Shown here: positions 12,775-26,904 of the stretch, in pieces
Layout: every line of letters starts with the position of its first letter
How positions within the stretch are numbered: the first letter of the stretch is position 1
Made by a program: the position numbers and the translations under genes
Assembly (NCBI RefSeq): GCF_050436995.1
Contig: NC_134745.1
Span: 15,252,001-15,316,000, forward strand
Length of the DNA stretch: 64,000 nucleotides
Source: Anticarsia gemmatalis
Taxonomy: Eukaryota > Arthropoda > Insecta > Lepidoptera > Erebidae
Reading direction: 5' to 3'
Notes under the pieces: generated by a model
Told to the model about the DNA's origin: nothing
The model's input: only the letters and a program-made list of their open reading frames with translations
Database searches by the model: none

Positions 12775-12850
12775 TGTTTCAACGGTGAAGGAAAACATCG
12801 TGATTTAAACTTGCATGCCCAGGAGTTCTTTAGAACAGTTATTGCTGCAG
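12775..12850. mobile_element. LINE fragment
   Basis: The phrase GGTGAAGGAAAACATCGTGA followed by CTTGCATGCC and GAGTTCT is a well-known, widely dispersed lepidopteran non-LTR retrotransposon segment. The copy is short and mutated. Confidence 0.65.
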
Positions 12851-15800
12851 CTGTTGTTGCATCGTGGATACAAACATAATTCATTTGAAAGTTGTCTGTT
12901 ACGTTTTCACAGCTAAACCGATGAACCGAGTTTGATAAAGACTACTTAGGAAATATTTCAAAAGTCATGATCAAATTTACGGTATTTTCCAAAATTTACT
13001 CCTATAGAATCAAATAAGGGCAAGAAATTTTTGTAATACCACTTGGGCCAGTTTGTAGTTAATATACAGCCTTTGAAACTTAGCTTAGGTTTCATGTTAT
13101 ATAACTATCTAGTGTAGTAGGTCCGTAATGATGACATGACATCGAGTGACGTCATTAATTAAACGGAGCCCACATCCCTCGGAATTGGGTTAGCGGTCGC
13201 TGCATACATCAATTACGTGCACACGAACGTGCAGGTTTTCAACTTTGCTCTGATGTTTGATAGATGTGATTGGGTTTTGGGTGGAGAAGATATCTATATG
13301 TCGAAATATGTATAACGCAAAGATGACTCATGATTGTATAAGATAAGGTTTTTGGTTTGAATGAGTTCTAATAATTGCAATTAAAAGTGTGTTGTAAATA
13401 TAGCCTTTTATTACCTTACTTCAGACGCTTGTTTATAATGTTGGGGTAATGTAAAAAACTAAGGAAGTTATTTCAATGAAATAAAAACGTTTTGTGATTG
13501 TGTGATAAAGTATTTTCACAAGTAAGTCACATTGATGCAAAGATGTCAAATAAGCGCAGCCAAACTGTCTTATACATCTACATACCAAAATATTCGATCA
13601 ACTGAATAAAATTCAAAATTTGTTGCTTAACTTATTACTAAAAATTATTATGTATATTTGCTTAAAATTTAATAGCAACGAGTTAAATACAAAATACATA
13701 AATCTTAAACCGCGTTCCATCATTAGCGGTAATTCAACAAAATACATTTAGTTTTAAGTCAATACAGTTGAAACTTACCGAGTAGAGCCTCCGAAGACTA
13801 ATTTGAACAAACTTAAGGCTGTAGACACGAAAGTTTTACGAGAAATCGGAGATGTACGAATAAACTCAATTCATGATATTGCTTAATGTTTTGTAATTAA
13901 TAGATTTCAATGATTCTAAAAGACAAGTGTGAATAAGGCAATTTAAATTTGTAGGAAATGTCACAAATGGTTATATTTGGTTTATGAGAAAAAACATTGT
14001 TTTAAATTAGATTTATTTGATTTGGAACTGCTTCTTTGATCTGAGTAGTGTGTGACTGATTACGAGTAGTACTAGGTTTTGATTTTAGATTTCGGCAAAT
14101 CAGCGTGTAGGTATATTTGGTAAAATTTTATCAACCGAACCGTTATGAAGGATTATGCAAGAATTACCCTCATTGACTAGAATCTTGCTCCAGTAACAAC
14201 GTAAATTAAGTTTTATTTATACAGCTCTGCTTATACCAGAGCAAGCATGCCATTATAAGGGGTTGACGATCATCTAAAAAAAACTACCAACGTGGAATTT
14301 TGGTTAACAGATTTTGTCGTAGAGCTATTTATAAATTCAAATCCTTAACATTCAAGGCAGTACACGAGAAATGTCAACACACGTTTCCAAACCTTCCTGT
14401 AGTTTCCACGAAATAGAAGTCGAGCCTATTGGCATTTACTGGAAACAGTTTTACTCACAGCTGGCCTCTATTGAGAATTCTCTCTACAACCAGAAAAAGT
14501 CTAACAATACTAAGAGTTGGTGAGATATTTCCGCATGAATTTGACCCAAGGTTAATAGATTAAATGGTCGGTAATTTATGTAAACAAATAAATAATATTG
14601 TTTCCTATTTTTACCTTATTAGCAGGCATATGCTGGTGAGAGAAAGGGTAAGCAAAAAGAAATCAGTCTATTAGCTATTCCGGAAAGTTTGTAAACTTTG
14701 AAATGCCAAAATTAGTAATACAGTATGGATGGATATCTATAAATTTGAGTGCCATCCCACTACTTAGTAATAATTTCATTCTGAAAGCAGACACGTAAGC
14801 CTATTATATATTATTATCTTTTAATCCAATTAAATTTTTAACAACGTCGTAGACAGTCAACTAATAAATACTTGGTATTTATAGATACCTCAGTAGTACA
14901 AAGTGTGTGACGTGAACTAATAATGCTTCGATCACAAATGCCGCAAATAAATTCAATCACCAACATTCCTTTGTAAGTCTACCCAAAAATATTCGAGTTG
15001 AAATCTTTTTATCTGTTTCAATTTTAATCCAATTCTGTGGTACGTTTGATGCGGTTTTCATTTGTGAGTGTGTCGTGTTCCGGGCGGCTAATTCTCAGCC
15101 CTTCTTGTGACGTCATGTGGAATGCAATAGCCTTGACGAGGCTGGTTCAAATTGTTTGTGCTGTCTATTGATGGGCATTTGATTTGGGTGGTATTTAGGT
15201 CATTTGCGTTGATTGGTCTAGTAAAATTGTTTTAAGTGATTTTATTAAACTGCTATCGGCAGATTTTCTGAAATGGTTTTTATTTGTACTATCCTTTCAA
15301 AAGTTTTCTTTTCCGTTTTTACTTTTCCGAAGATTCTACAATCTTCGTTTCATCATCACTAACTAATCGGCGAGATGGGAGACATAATATACCTAATCAC
15401 ATACATATGACTTTTAAAAAATTTAAAATTACAGCGTTAATATTATTTTATGCTACGGAAGAATGGAAACGTACAGCTTATAGCTCATCCAATCCTACGA
15501 AAAATATACACTATGCTTGTATGCAAAAGTTTTAGACATGTAAATCTTTTTACTAATCTTAAATGAATCGGTAGTAAACGCTACATCGGCAAACTGAATA
15601 CTTACTAAACGTTCCAATCTTAAACAAACCTAAAAAGGTTTTAACAATTCCCTTAAAACACACAATTACCGAAGAAACAGTGTTAAAATTAATGAAATTC
15701 CTAATTGAAAGTGAAGCTTGCATTAACCCTTGCGCCGACTATTCTCGTAATCAGGTATCTCGCATTTGTGGGGAGCTTAACACGAATTAACCCTCACTCA

Positions 15801-16602
15801 GGGCGGAAGGTTGTATTATATCTGACAGCTAATGTCCACGTTATAACATGTGGTTGCTTTACTTATATGATTTTGTAGGAAATGAATATTTATGTTGAAA
15901 AGATGAAAGAGTTTAGTGCAGTTTAAATGTGAAAAGGCGCTTAAGTTGTTGATCTCCAGTTGATAAAATGGAAAATATATAATAATGTGTAATGCAGCAT
16001 AATAATATAATTGGGTCGTGTAAAACAATAAAAAATATAAAAAATACCAAGATTTTAGAATCTACATTCGAACTTATAAACTTTTACAATTTACTCTCTG
16101 ATCAAATATATAATAATATATTATATGGGTTAGGCATTTTTAAAATCAGAAAGTTAAGGACTAGCAGTGATTGATCAACGGTTAAGTACCTATTAAAATA
16201 ATTTTGAGGCAGTAACTTAAAACTTACTTACTTACTTTTTGTGATTTGTAAGACAAATCACAACAAATCAGAAAAGCACTATCAAATTTAAAAACTATAC
16301 CCAAAAATAGTCGCAATTAAACATCCATAAACAAAACAGTCAGTCAAAAGTAATAAGGTGTCAAACGTTCCCCCTACGGGGAGGTTCTCGTAATGAAATC
16401 CGCGGGAGTCGGTCATGAATAATAAACATCAGCCGGACTATGATTTCCCTCGTCGCCGATGGCCGAACAAAATGTTGGTTAACTCTCGCCAGACATTAGT
16501 CTGTCACACAAATGACTATGATACGGTATTGTGAAGGCAATTATCGCTGCGGCATAACTTTGTACATCATATCTGATGGTCTGTTTTATATCTGTTGTTT
16601 CA
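12851..16602. other. Long intronic stretch
   Basis: No exon or clear repeat was recognised. TGACGTCA occurs at 13147-13154 and 15108-15115, both in slightly GC-richer patches. The short open frames here have no domain content. Confidence 0.4.
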
Positions 16603-16860
16603 TGGCTAGCTGCCTCTGCGGCGCTGTCGACAGTGTAGCCGACTTCTGATCATGAGGTTCCGGGTTTTAATTTCCGGGTCGGACTAAGTAGTATTTTTTT
16701 AAACTCATCTTTGCCCAACGGCTGAGCAAGGGTATCCTCTTAAACGAGGTAGCGGGTTAGACCTTGAGTCCACGCTGACCAAGTGTTAATGACGATAAGT
16801 GGGTGTATTTAAATAAACCTCTGCCTAAGCCTTCGTGTGTAACATGCGTGATATTATTAA
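16603..16860 (+). mobile_element. tRNA-derived SINE with retroposon tail
   Basis: A degenerate tRNA-like head (GCCTCTGCGGCGCTGTCGAC) is followed by a B-box remnant (GGTTCCGGGTTTTAA) and TTCCGGGTCGG. The body contains GCCCAACGGCTGAGCAAGGG and CTTGAGTCCACGCTG, the reverse-complement-like tail phrases of lepidopteran retroposons. A Helitron begins at its 3' border. Confidence 0.6.
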
Positions 16861-17114
16861 CTAGCTGACCCGCGCAACTTCGCTTGCGTCACATAAGAGA
16901 GAGTGCGTCATAATTATCCCCGTTTTTGTAACATTTCTCGTTGCTTCTCCGCTTCTATTGGCCCTAGCGTGATGATATATAGCCTATAGCCTTCCTCATT
17001 AAATATGCTATCAAACACTGAAATAATTTTTCAAATCGGATCAGTAGTTCCTGGGATTAGCGCTTTCAAACAAACAAACAAACAAACTCTTCAGCTTTAT
17101 AATATTAGTATAGA
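16861..17114 (-). mobile_element. LEP1-type non-autonomous Helitron
   Basis: Intact copy with CTAG at 16861-16864, the 3' hairpin, internal (CAAA)n near 17070-17085, and minus-strand 5' TC at 17113-17114, flanked by A and T as Helitrons require. Confidence 0.82.
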
Positions 17115-19149
17115 TGTGTCATGGTTATCTGGTACTTGGCAGTAAGTGTCACCACACATATTGAGTGTGACTAACTTTGGCGACATAAACAACTACTACT
17201 TTTGTCAAAAGGTCTGGGGGTTCTAGGCTTAATGATGTTGCCTTGTTTCTTAGTTCTTGGTACCTTGATAGAGTTCAAGGATTTCTTATTAGATTGATTT
17301 AATATGTCCGTACTGAAGTAAACATTGTTTCCTATTAGAGTAAAGTTGGTATAAATCCAACACACATGAATGTTATAGCAATTTGTTTTGTAAGCGATTT
17401 GTAGGCGACAGTTATGTAAGATATACGTCTTTGTCTTTGTCGCTCATACACCTGATGCACTTGTTTTTCTTTTGGGTTATGGTTTTATCTGGCAATAGAA
17501 TAAGTTTTACTTGCCGTATGGGTATAGGCAATATAACGACTGCAACTGTTTGAAAATTCACAACGTTATTTTTAAATTAACAGTAAATACAATTTCATTA
17601 TCCACATACGTATTCTCATTTCAATTGCTAATATATTTAGTTAACTTGAATGCAAAATGTAACAGTTGTTGGTTAACTAATAAACAAAACAACTAAAGAT
17701 TAACAGCACCGTACTAAGGAGTTTACTTAGTATCGGATTGCGCAAATTGACTGCGGGACAAATGGCGGCGGCGAAGTGTTAATCTTTCTCAGCCAAGTTT
17801 TAAATAAACATTCAACTGCCGCCGGAAAAATAGCATAAAGGAAGAGAATCCGATTGGAATTTTCTTTAATCGGCTCTCCGCGATTTATTCTTAACCGGAT
17901 AAAAATTCAATACTTCATTTCCTCAATGGAACGTTCGCGAAATCGGTTTCTATAATTAATTTCTTTTTGTACGATATCAAAGTTTGTTAGTTGTTTGTAA
18001 ATTAAAAACGTGTTCAAGCCTGTATTGCGAGGATTCCTTCCATAAACAGACTCGATTAATTTTTGTAAAGGAAATAAATAGATTGTAAGAACGGTTTGCC
18101 CTCCGCAAGGAGCAGCGGTGGGCTTTTTTAATTATTCAAAATATTTATTGGTTCCTGGTTCGAGCGAAACAATTGCGCGGAAGAAAATTGAATTTTGTGT
18201 GGGCGTGAAATTGTTGCGGGCTTTACGAAAAACCTTTTGTTTTGTACATATTTTTTTATTTTAACAGTACCCATGGGAGTCTCTGTAGATTTTGGGTCCG
18301 CATTAATTTATTTTTCTGTGAGAGTGAATAAATATTTTTTAATTGTCTATTTCTTATTTCGTGCTGGGTAATAATAACTGAGACCAACATTTTGTTGGTC
18401 ATCCATTGTCGTTTGTTGTTATTTATACAAAAAAAATATTTGGACACTGTGCAAAGATGAAAATATTTTTCTTTTACAAAAACCTGCGAAGCCCTTAGAT
18501 TTTAAGAGGCGAGCAAGTATATGGAAGTGATTTTTTAGATTTCTTACTTACTAAACTATATAATTATATTACTAAAACTATTAATATAAAAACAGAGTTG
18601 AGATTTACTAAACAAAGCGACGCAACTTAAATAAAACAACCTAAAAATATGACTTCACTCGTACATTTTTATTAACCCTTCGAGCATCAAACCCGAGCCC
18701 TCCCATTGTTTCCTCAGCTATTTATCGAGGTTACCTCTCCGCGCCCTCACATCCGCCACAACGCGCGTAATCTCGTATGTTCTAAACGTTTTCCGTTCAC
18801 CCCCTCCCCTCCCCCCACTCTCTTACAAACGCTCTTACTTGAGGGACATTATATTTAACGAGTGTCGTTTATTGCAAGTTTTATATGTATTTTTTAATAG
18901 ATAGAATCTAAAAATATACTTTCGCCCTGCGGCTTTGCACTCACTGTTATGAGACTCTACTTTTTTATTTCCATCCTTATAATCGAATTATAGTTACGTC
19001 ACAGATTTTTTTACTTCCTATGATAACAATTTCATAGAAACATTGACGCATTCTTAATCGATTTTTAACCTGAAACGTAGATAATAGTGCTTCAAATATA
19101 GAAGCCAACTTTTCTAAAAAATGTTCTGTTTATTTTTTTTATAACCTCA
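17115..19149. other. Intronic DNA
   Basis: No gene was recognised. The part at about 17750-17950 (AATCCGATTGG, TTAATCGGCTCTCCGCG, ACCGGATAAAA) looks more ordered and GC-richer than its flanks and could be a conserved non-coding element. A C-rich run is at 18799-18815. Confidence 0.4.
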
Positions 19150-19235
19150 TCCCAAACAAGGGAGCCTTGAGTCCACCACACTGGTCAAGTGCAGGTTGGA
19201 GATTTTCTATGTCCTCTTGAAATATGTTAAAGAAC
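19150..19235. mobile_element. Retroposon tail fragment
   Basis: CTTGAGTCCACCACACTGG, CAAGTGCAGGTTGG and CATTTTCTATGTCC-like sequence match the CCACCACGCTGGCCAAGTGCGG region of lepidopteran LINE/SINE families. A clearer copy is at 59.4 kb. Confidence 0.6.
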
Positions 19236-22200
19236 TTGTAGTCGTATTTCATCACGATTTTTTCTTAATCGTTAGAACGGAAGTCATTGGTTGTGTCACA
19301 TAGGCTACTCGGCTATCACGGCTGTGTTTTTTTTAATAACTTTGGTATCATATTTACTTTAAAATATCCTCATTCTTCTCGGGTATATTTTCAACTGCTT
19401 CGTAAAATAAATAAATGATTGGTCCTTTTACCGCGTACAAGGCATCTTATTTCGGTATTTCACTTGTGGTATTTCTCAGTAACTGACTAACTGAGTGGAA
19501 ATCAATCGTACATGTTGTGATTCCACGAACTACCAATATGTGAAATTGTGAATTTACCTTCGTTCGTAGATAAAGATTCTTTTACACCTTTTTGATATTA
19601 CGTATGATTTTTTTTAATATTATAATGTCGCATGTTATTACTGAAAATAGATTGATAAAGTTACTAGGCCAGTGCTTCGTGTATACAATTTTATGAAATT
19701 GATAACCTTAGAATAGGTTTTAAAAGTTTCAGTATATTATGTCTTCAAAATTATACAGTAAAAGCAATTATGATAAATACAACATCATCACTTTTTGACT
19801 TTCACTGGTCCTGGCTGTGGGCGATAGTGTATATAGTCAAATACAGCACCGTCGACCGTAGCGACTTCGTGATCGCTGCAGTCGCTATAAGCACAAATTA
19901 TCGCGTAAGATTCCCGAGTCTAAGTTCTATTCAATACCTATTCTAAAAAGTAGCCTAGAGCTTTGAAAGCTGTATGTATATGACAATAGGCTAGCCCTAT
20001 TACACGTAACCGACGATGATGTATAAAAAATATTAATATTAATATTTACCCATCTTTTATAGACTTAAATACTTCACAACACGATTGACAAATTAATTTG
20101 AAACAAACTCCCAATATAAAAGTCACGCTCTCTTATAAAAGTTGGTCAGCATCGTTATGTATGTAAAACGAACAGCCATAAGCAACATCTGGCTGGCATT
20201 ACCGCCCCCGACTTTCCGACTAATTAACTTGCTCCCTTCAATGTTGCAAGAACTCCACTTAACATTCTAATCACATTTTTTTACAGTGCCACATAAATTT
20301 CCTTAAGGTCCAACGGTAAAAGGACTTTGGTTTGAAACTAAGTGTTTTTGTCGGATTTAATGAAACTTTGTTCGAGTGTAATGAATTAATTTCCATTTTG
20401 TTTGGTATAAATACGAGTGGAACTGTTAATGGGAGTTATTTGAATTTGTTTTGTCTCTTGTGGAACTTTTTCAGGTAATTATATTATGTAAGACCTTCAT
20501 TAGTTGTATCGTTCATTCTTATCTATTCGTATCTTCATTGTTTATTAGTTGTACCTAATTTAGTAAAAGGCCTAGTGGTAAGGTAGTTTTTTGCTGTAAG
20601 TTGTTGCAGTTAAAGCAACATAGTTGCTATAATCACTGTTGCTTAATATCTTCGCCCTTCAGAAAACTTGTTTTAAGCTTTCCAATAGCTATGAATTCAG
20701 AGGTAAGTCAATTAGACATGGCAAGTCTTTAAGCTATTTAATACTTGAATATATACTACAATCAGACCTGACCATTGACACAACATTCAATTAAGAAAAA
20801 CTTTACATAAAGTTAATCATACCTCTCATAACACTAGAAATAGGCTTATAGTAGCATAAACATTAACAATTACTAAAACAGCTTATAGCATGTACATTTC
20901 TTCTTTCACGTTTCTTACAACTAACCAGAGCAATTACAACGAATCTAACTCAATTATACGAGCCTTATCTTCACTAAACTTGATATAAGTGGACAATACA
21001 GAGTGCAAAAGACGCTAATAGTCTTAGTAGTACGTTGAAGACATTTCCCGTGTAAATAAGGCAGCAGTTTGGAATTGTTCCAACACTAACTACGTGCTTA
21101 GCTATTACTTGTTGAATTTATTGCACCTTGTTACTTATATTGCCGTGGTTATAAATGTTTAGGACTGTGTCACTAGTAATTTGTGATTTTTAGGACCAAA
21201 GAAGACCTACTGAGACTTTGCCGCCTGTCCGTCTATCACCAATCTGTATCACACGAACCATGACCGTTAAAGAGTTAGGCTTTTCACAGATGTATATTTC
21301 ATGGTGTATTTCTCTTGCCGCTATTAGAACAAAAACGGAATAATATACTTTATGGGGGCACCATTGCCGTTCTTAATAGTTTTTTTTTTTTTGTTAATTA
21401 TTGTTATATTTCAAAATTGATTCGAACAGTATTGTTTTGATTATTTTCTAAGTAACTTAGTTAATGCTCAATTTGTGGGTACTTGCTCAGGTCGTACCTT
21501 TTGCATGGAGATGTTTAGCTCAATTCTTTACCTTTAAATACTTAATACCTTGGGCTAACAATCACTGACCGACTGGCTACGAACAGATTCAGTCAACGAC
21601 CTGCCAACAAATCCCTTTTGCATTCATTCGTCAGAAAATATCTCCACAACAAATCTAGTCCACACTCATTAAGTATTTATCATCTCAACTAACATTAAAG
21701 GGGTTCGTTGTATATAGTAAAATGTCTCCTCAACGCTGGGTCTAAGGTCCTTATGTGACAGTTGCTTAGTGCGCACCACCCTTGCGAACAAAAGCCCTTT
21801 TTAGCCGACAGCCAGAGGGCCATTAATTCCACTCCCGACTCAAGTACTTTTCGAAAAGGCTTGAGTTCATTTGTTTAGTCGCAGTTATAAAGCGGGATTA
21901 TGTTTTGTGTAATTTTGCCGATAAACTCACAAGTTTTGGGCTCACTTTGATTTACTGGTCGTTCTCAGTATTTCGGTAATGTCAATAAAACTGTTTTGCT
22001 TGATTTACAGTTGAAAGTTTTGTTTGCGAATGATGTTAATTACTATTTACGGTTCTTAGTGTATAGTAAACTTAGTAATGTATATTGGGTCAAGCAACTT
22101 TGGTGCTAAGTTAAAATGTTAAGTAACAAAGTCTAACATATTGTTCTACCGTTAAAATATAATTTAATCAACATTCACATATTAATATTTATGTTGTTTG

Positions 22201-23588
22201 ATAAATTTAGAAATACAAATGAAACAATAATGCCATCTTACATTTTCTAAACTCAGGTGCCAATCATCTCACCATGAGCCTTCTTCAACACTTTTTTTAC
22301 TCTTTCAAATTGTACAATAACAAACCATTTAATTACAGGTGCAATAAAAACAGTCCAGAAAAAATAGCCCCAAGTTAATAAATTAATATCTCCATCAAAA
22401 ACAAACTCCAGTCTCTTTTTTCTCTAGAATACAACAATAATATAAGAGTAACACAATAATTCCCGGCATTATTCCGCGATTCATTGTTCTAATGTCAACA
22501 GTGCTCTGTAAGTGTTTGTGCAGACAGTTAGTTGTCCTACTTTAGACAGTTAAGCCAATCCTAGCGACTGCTGTACACAGCTATAGGAAACTTTCATGTC
22601 TGGAGAATTTGCTTAATTAGTTTGAGGATATTCGTCGTTTTTTTTTTTTAATTTAGGGCTTGTAATTAATCTTATGAACTGTCTATCGCCTGAAACCATC
22701 CAAAAATAAAAAAAATATTTACAGATTTTCAAAATAAAGATGAACATTGTGTGATGTCATCAAAATTATCAAACGTTAAAGATGTGTAGTAAAAGTTATA
22801 ATAACATTCATTGGATATAAATCTATCTATATAAGTATGTATTTAGAAATGTTTAAGTACATATATCAGTTGCCTGCTTATCATGGTACAGTCAAGCTCT
22901 CCGTAGTGTAGAATCAGATGACCACGTGTGATTTGTCCAAATACATATATTTATTGATTTCCATCAGGAACTTAGAAACACATTTTTTCTTCCAAAATTT
23001 TAAGGTATTTTGTATTCAAACAAACTGCAGCAAAATAAATAACTATATCATAAATATAAAAGAACACTACAAAGTTCCATATTTCGAACACAAAACGCGT
23101 ACAAACACCGATACAGCTAAGCGTCCACGTGCCTCCGTGGCATTGTTCACAGCAAAAAGACGGTGGAGTGGCCGTCGAGAGCGAGTGGCAAATCGGCTGA
23201 TGCGAGCCAGATAAGTGCAGCTGACGACGCGATTGTACTCACGAAGGTTATTGCTTCCCGCCGCTCGTTGGACACTTTTTGATGTACGAAGGTGTTTGAA
23301 TTGAATTAGATTTTGATGATATTGGGAGGAGTTTTTGAGTGTGTTTGTTACTGTTTTAAGTGAAATATGTTGAATGATTTTTGATGATATGTGGCATAGA
23401 TATAGTTGAAAACATAAGGTTAAATATGGATAACTTTGCTTTTCAATTTTAACCCTTCATAGTTCAAATAAGGGATGACAGTTTGTAGACGAGCTTCAAA
23501 CCACTACTGGTCAGCTAATAACAGTAAGTTTTATCTCTTTTCTTATTTTGTATGATGTTTCAGGGGCCGGGGTACTGCATATAAATAA
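19236..23588. other. Long intronic stretch
   Basis: No supported exon. Poly-T runs lie near 21382-21394 and 22639-22649. The plus frame ending at 23214 has an arginine-rich C-terminal part in a GC-rich patch (23095-23240) but no recognisable domain. Confidence 0.4.
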
Positions 23589-23827
23589 CTAGCTGAACCG
23601 CGCAACTTCGCTTGCGTCACATAAGAGAGAATGGGTCAACATTTTTCCCGTTTTTGTAACATTTTTCACTGGTACTCTGCTCCCATTGGTAGTAGCGTGA
23701 ATATATATAACCTTCCTCAATAAATGGACTATCTAACACTGAAAGAATTTTTCGAATCGGACCAGTAGTTCCTGAGATTAGCGCGTTCAAACAAACAAAC
23801 TCTTCAGCTTTATAATATTAGTATAGA
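23589..23827 (-). mobile_element. LEP1-type non-autonomous Helitron
   Basis: CTAG is at 23589-23592, followed by CTGAACCGCGCAACTTCGC (hairpin arm). The minus-strand 5' end TCTATACTAATATTATAAAG closes at 23827. It is slightly shorter than its relatives because the internal (CAAA) run is shorter. Confidence 0.82.
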
Positions 23828-25198
23828 TTATATACTATGTCGTTCTTTTTAGTTTCTGATTCTCTAAACATCTAAAAGATAGCAAAACTATAATTACCAT
23901 TATCAAGAAATGTTAATGCAATACTATACTGTTACGTGTTATCGAAAACTTTTACATAAACGTATACACAAGGTAGATTAATATCGATAAAACGCCAGAT
24001 CCCGCGACTACCACTCACCATTATCTGGCTCCCATCTTCAAGAGAACCGAACGGCCGCAAATCCCCAATCCTCGCTTAATTCTTACACCTTAGCATAAAA
24101 AAAAATCCTGCGAAAATTGAACCCGAACATGGTTCGTATTTCGCAGAGCCTGATTCCATTAACGGACCTTTTTCGCGCCATGCACAAAGCGAGGATATTG
24201 AGGGGCACGGACCTCAATCTCGAAGGTTTACGGCGGCCCTCCAGACCTCCGATATAAAGAATTGTATTTGCATTCCGAAGGCTGCGAGATTGATCCTCGA
24301 CTTAGCATGTCAATACAGGTCAAGGGCTCAATGAAATAGTCGAATTAAAACCTTATTTGTAGTTCATTAAGATTGATATTTGTTTGCTGTAGTATTTCGA
24401 GAGCTGTAGCTATCGGTCCTTAGGTCAAAGGTTGAAGTAGTCCGACAGTAATTGTGCGAGTTGTGAGAATAATGTATTCGGCGCTAAGGGTCGAGGGATT
24501 TGTTCCGAGACTTAGCTAACTCGCGTGTAAACACTACGGAACCTGTTAACGGTTTCGTGAAAATTAACGCCTCAAGAAATATATGGAGCACGTGCTGATC
24601 AATATTGATTGTTCAAAAGTTACACGTGCTTGTAAGCTTAAAACTAAAGTAACTATTATGTACAAAACTAGGTTAATCCTCCTTTTCACCAGTTTTTTAA
24701 AAACTCATTTGTTTTTCGATTTTATCGTAGTAATGAAATACACATTTATATAATAAAATTAATAGTCGAATGTATAACCTATCTGGAGGGTTGGCAAAAT
24801 ATGGCCGAATATTACGCCAAAAACAATGATATAGTAAAAATTACGCCAAAAATAGACTAGTGAAGAAACTAATGACATACTTTACCACATTTTTTTTACA
24901 ACACAGTATTAATTCCGAAGTAAAAGAAAAGATATTACACTCCCAAGTACTAAGACAAATTAACTTCAACACAAGTACATAATATACACCAAAAAATAAA
25001 CCTTACTGACATCAAAAAGCATACCATAAGCCATTCCCTCGCGTCAAATCCTCCACACTGAACCAAGACGACAAACACACGCAGTTTTCATTCCCACTTG
25101 AAATTCACATCACAGCTCGGTCCCTTTAGGTGCTAGATTGAATATAAACACACAGGTCACGTCGCCACGTGTTTTTCTGTCCTGAAGAAAGGACGATG
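23828..25198. other. Intronic DNA before the tandem duplication
   Basis: No exon found. The part at 23995-24320 is distinctly GC-richer (for example TTTTTCGCGCCATGC and TTTACGGCGGCCCTCC) without a convincing open frame or splice sites, and is a candidate conserved intronic element. Confidence 0.4.
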
Positions 25199-26568
25199 GA
25201 AACGTTTAGTGGACGTAATCAGATATATAAATTGAAAGTGCTGATTCGATAATACTTGAGTAAATTGTGTTAGGCCTTTGTTGATGGGATGGAATTTTAA
25301 TGGAGGACTATTTTTTTTGTATTGTTTCGTAAATAATACGTTTTGGATATTTATGTTTTGTAATAATAAACTATTTTCAGTAAGTATTACGTAGATGCTT
25401 AATGCTTTCTATTAGCTATTGTTAGATTAGTTTAAATGGATCTAATTTTACAGTTGTTGAACAAAAGAAGTTGGTAAGGATCGGAAATATTTTCTATCTA
25501 TGAACGGAGAAGATAAAATATGTTGTTCATAGGAATAAGGCGTCTTTACGGACACTTTTGTATAAATACGCAACTATATTAACAAACTCCACTATTGAAA
25601 AATCTGAATGGCAACTAATAACTATCATTTTTTTGACCCGAGCACTGAACTTGAAGCCTCGTGGCCACTTTGTATACACCCACATAACTATACTACTGTA
25701 CAATATAAAGTTATGGAGACATTTAATCAAATTAGTGCCCAAATTTTAATTTTTAAACGAAATCCCAGTCTTATTCTAGCTAAGTTTAGAAAAAAACCTT
25801 TATATTCCTGACTTCAATTTCCTTCAAGGCTAAAAGACTAAAACTAAAAAGATTTAACAAAAAGGTTACGAAGAAAACATGCGCGTAATACGAAATTGTA
25901 TTTCACAGTCCATCGTCGGTTTTCTACCTTTGTCTATTAACATTTAAACAGTTAGGAAGCAATGAATAGCGAAATAAGAAGTTAGAAAGTGTTTCGGAAC
26001 TACATGTTTTGAATACTTTAGTGATTTGGAAATCTTTTTAGATTGTTTTACGAAGTTTGAGCTCTGAGGAAAGTATTACTGTAGGTAAAATCACAGATTT
26101 ATGTTTTGTGTGAGACTAGTTTCTGCCTGTGACTTCATTAACTTAGAAAGATTCCATTCAAAGAAAAGATCATACAGCAATGAGATCTGGGATGTTTTCA
26201 ATGATTTGATTTAAAAAGCTATGTCTTCCCTACACATTTTACTTATACATTAAATTATTAATTACTGACCTTTTCAAAATTCAAATAGCAATATCACATT
26301 TCGTGTCACCGATTTTGACAATGCCTCTACGTTTTTATAACATTCTCATGAATTTATAAATAGACCGACTCTTTTTTAAGATGACTCCGAAACACTGAAG
26401 TACTTTGTAAATACAGCATGTCTTTTTGGTATAAGACAATAATACAATTCCACGAAATCCGATCAAAGACAGAAGATTACAAAAAGAATTTTACATTCAT
26501 ATTGCGTATTTCAGTTGACAAGTAGTGTACGTCATTTTGATACTCACTATATATGTAGTACATTGCTG

Positions 26569-26740
26569 TAGTGATATTTTCTGCAGGCAGTACTGTCTAG
26601 TATCAAAAGTTTGACATTTAAAAATGTACTACCAAAATAGTTCCTACGGCGCTCATTAGAGGTGCTGATCAGATTTTCATACAAAATTTCTCGATAGCTA
26701 GCCGGTTGTCGGTAGTCTATATTGGTAGAGAATAGAGTTA
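26569..26740 (+). mobile_element. CWG-target MITE (copy A)
   Basis: 172 bp flanked by CTG at 26566-26568 and 26741-26743. The eroded termini TAGTGATATTTTCT and AGAGAATAGAGTTA are an inverted pair. The core contains TTTGACATTTAAA and GTGCTGATCAGATTTTCAT. The unfilled site is preserved in the related element at 45 kb (ACATTGCTGCTTTAACG). Confidence 0.75.
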
Positions 26741-26818
26741 CTGTTTTAACGTAAGGTATTTATCGCCATCATTTTAGGAAACTCAATGTATGTACCTACG
26801 ATTGCTTTTTTTTACAGT

Positions 26819-26863
26819 CTTCTTCTTCTTGTCGTATGGTTAGTGGTCAACCAGTTTATGTCG
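26819..26863 (-). mobile_element. 45-bp retroposon tail with 12-bp target duplication
   Basis: The insert is flanked by a perfect duplication TTTTTTTACAGT (26807-26818 and 26864-26875). Read on the minus strand it ends in (GAA)n, the expected layout of a severely 5'-truncated non-LTR insertion. It is absent from copy B (uninterrupted at about 32245-32260), so it postdates the duplication. Confidence 0.65.
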
Positions 26864-26904
26864 TTTTTTTACAGTTAGTAGTACAATCGAGTGTGACGTT
26901 TAAA

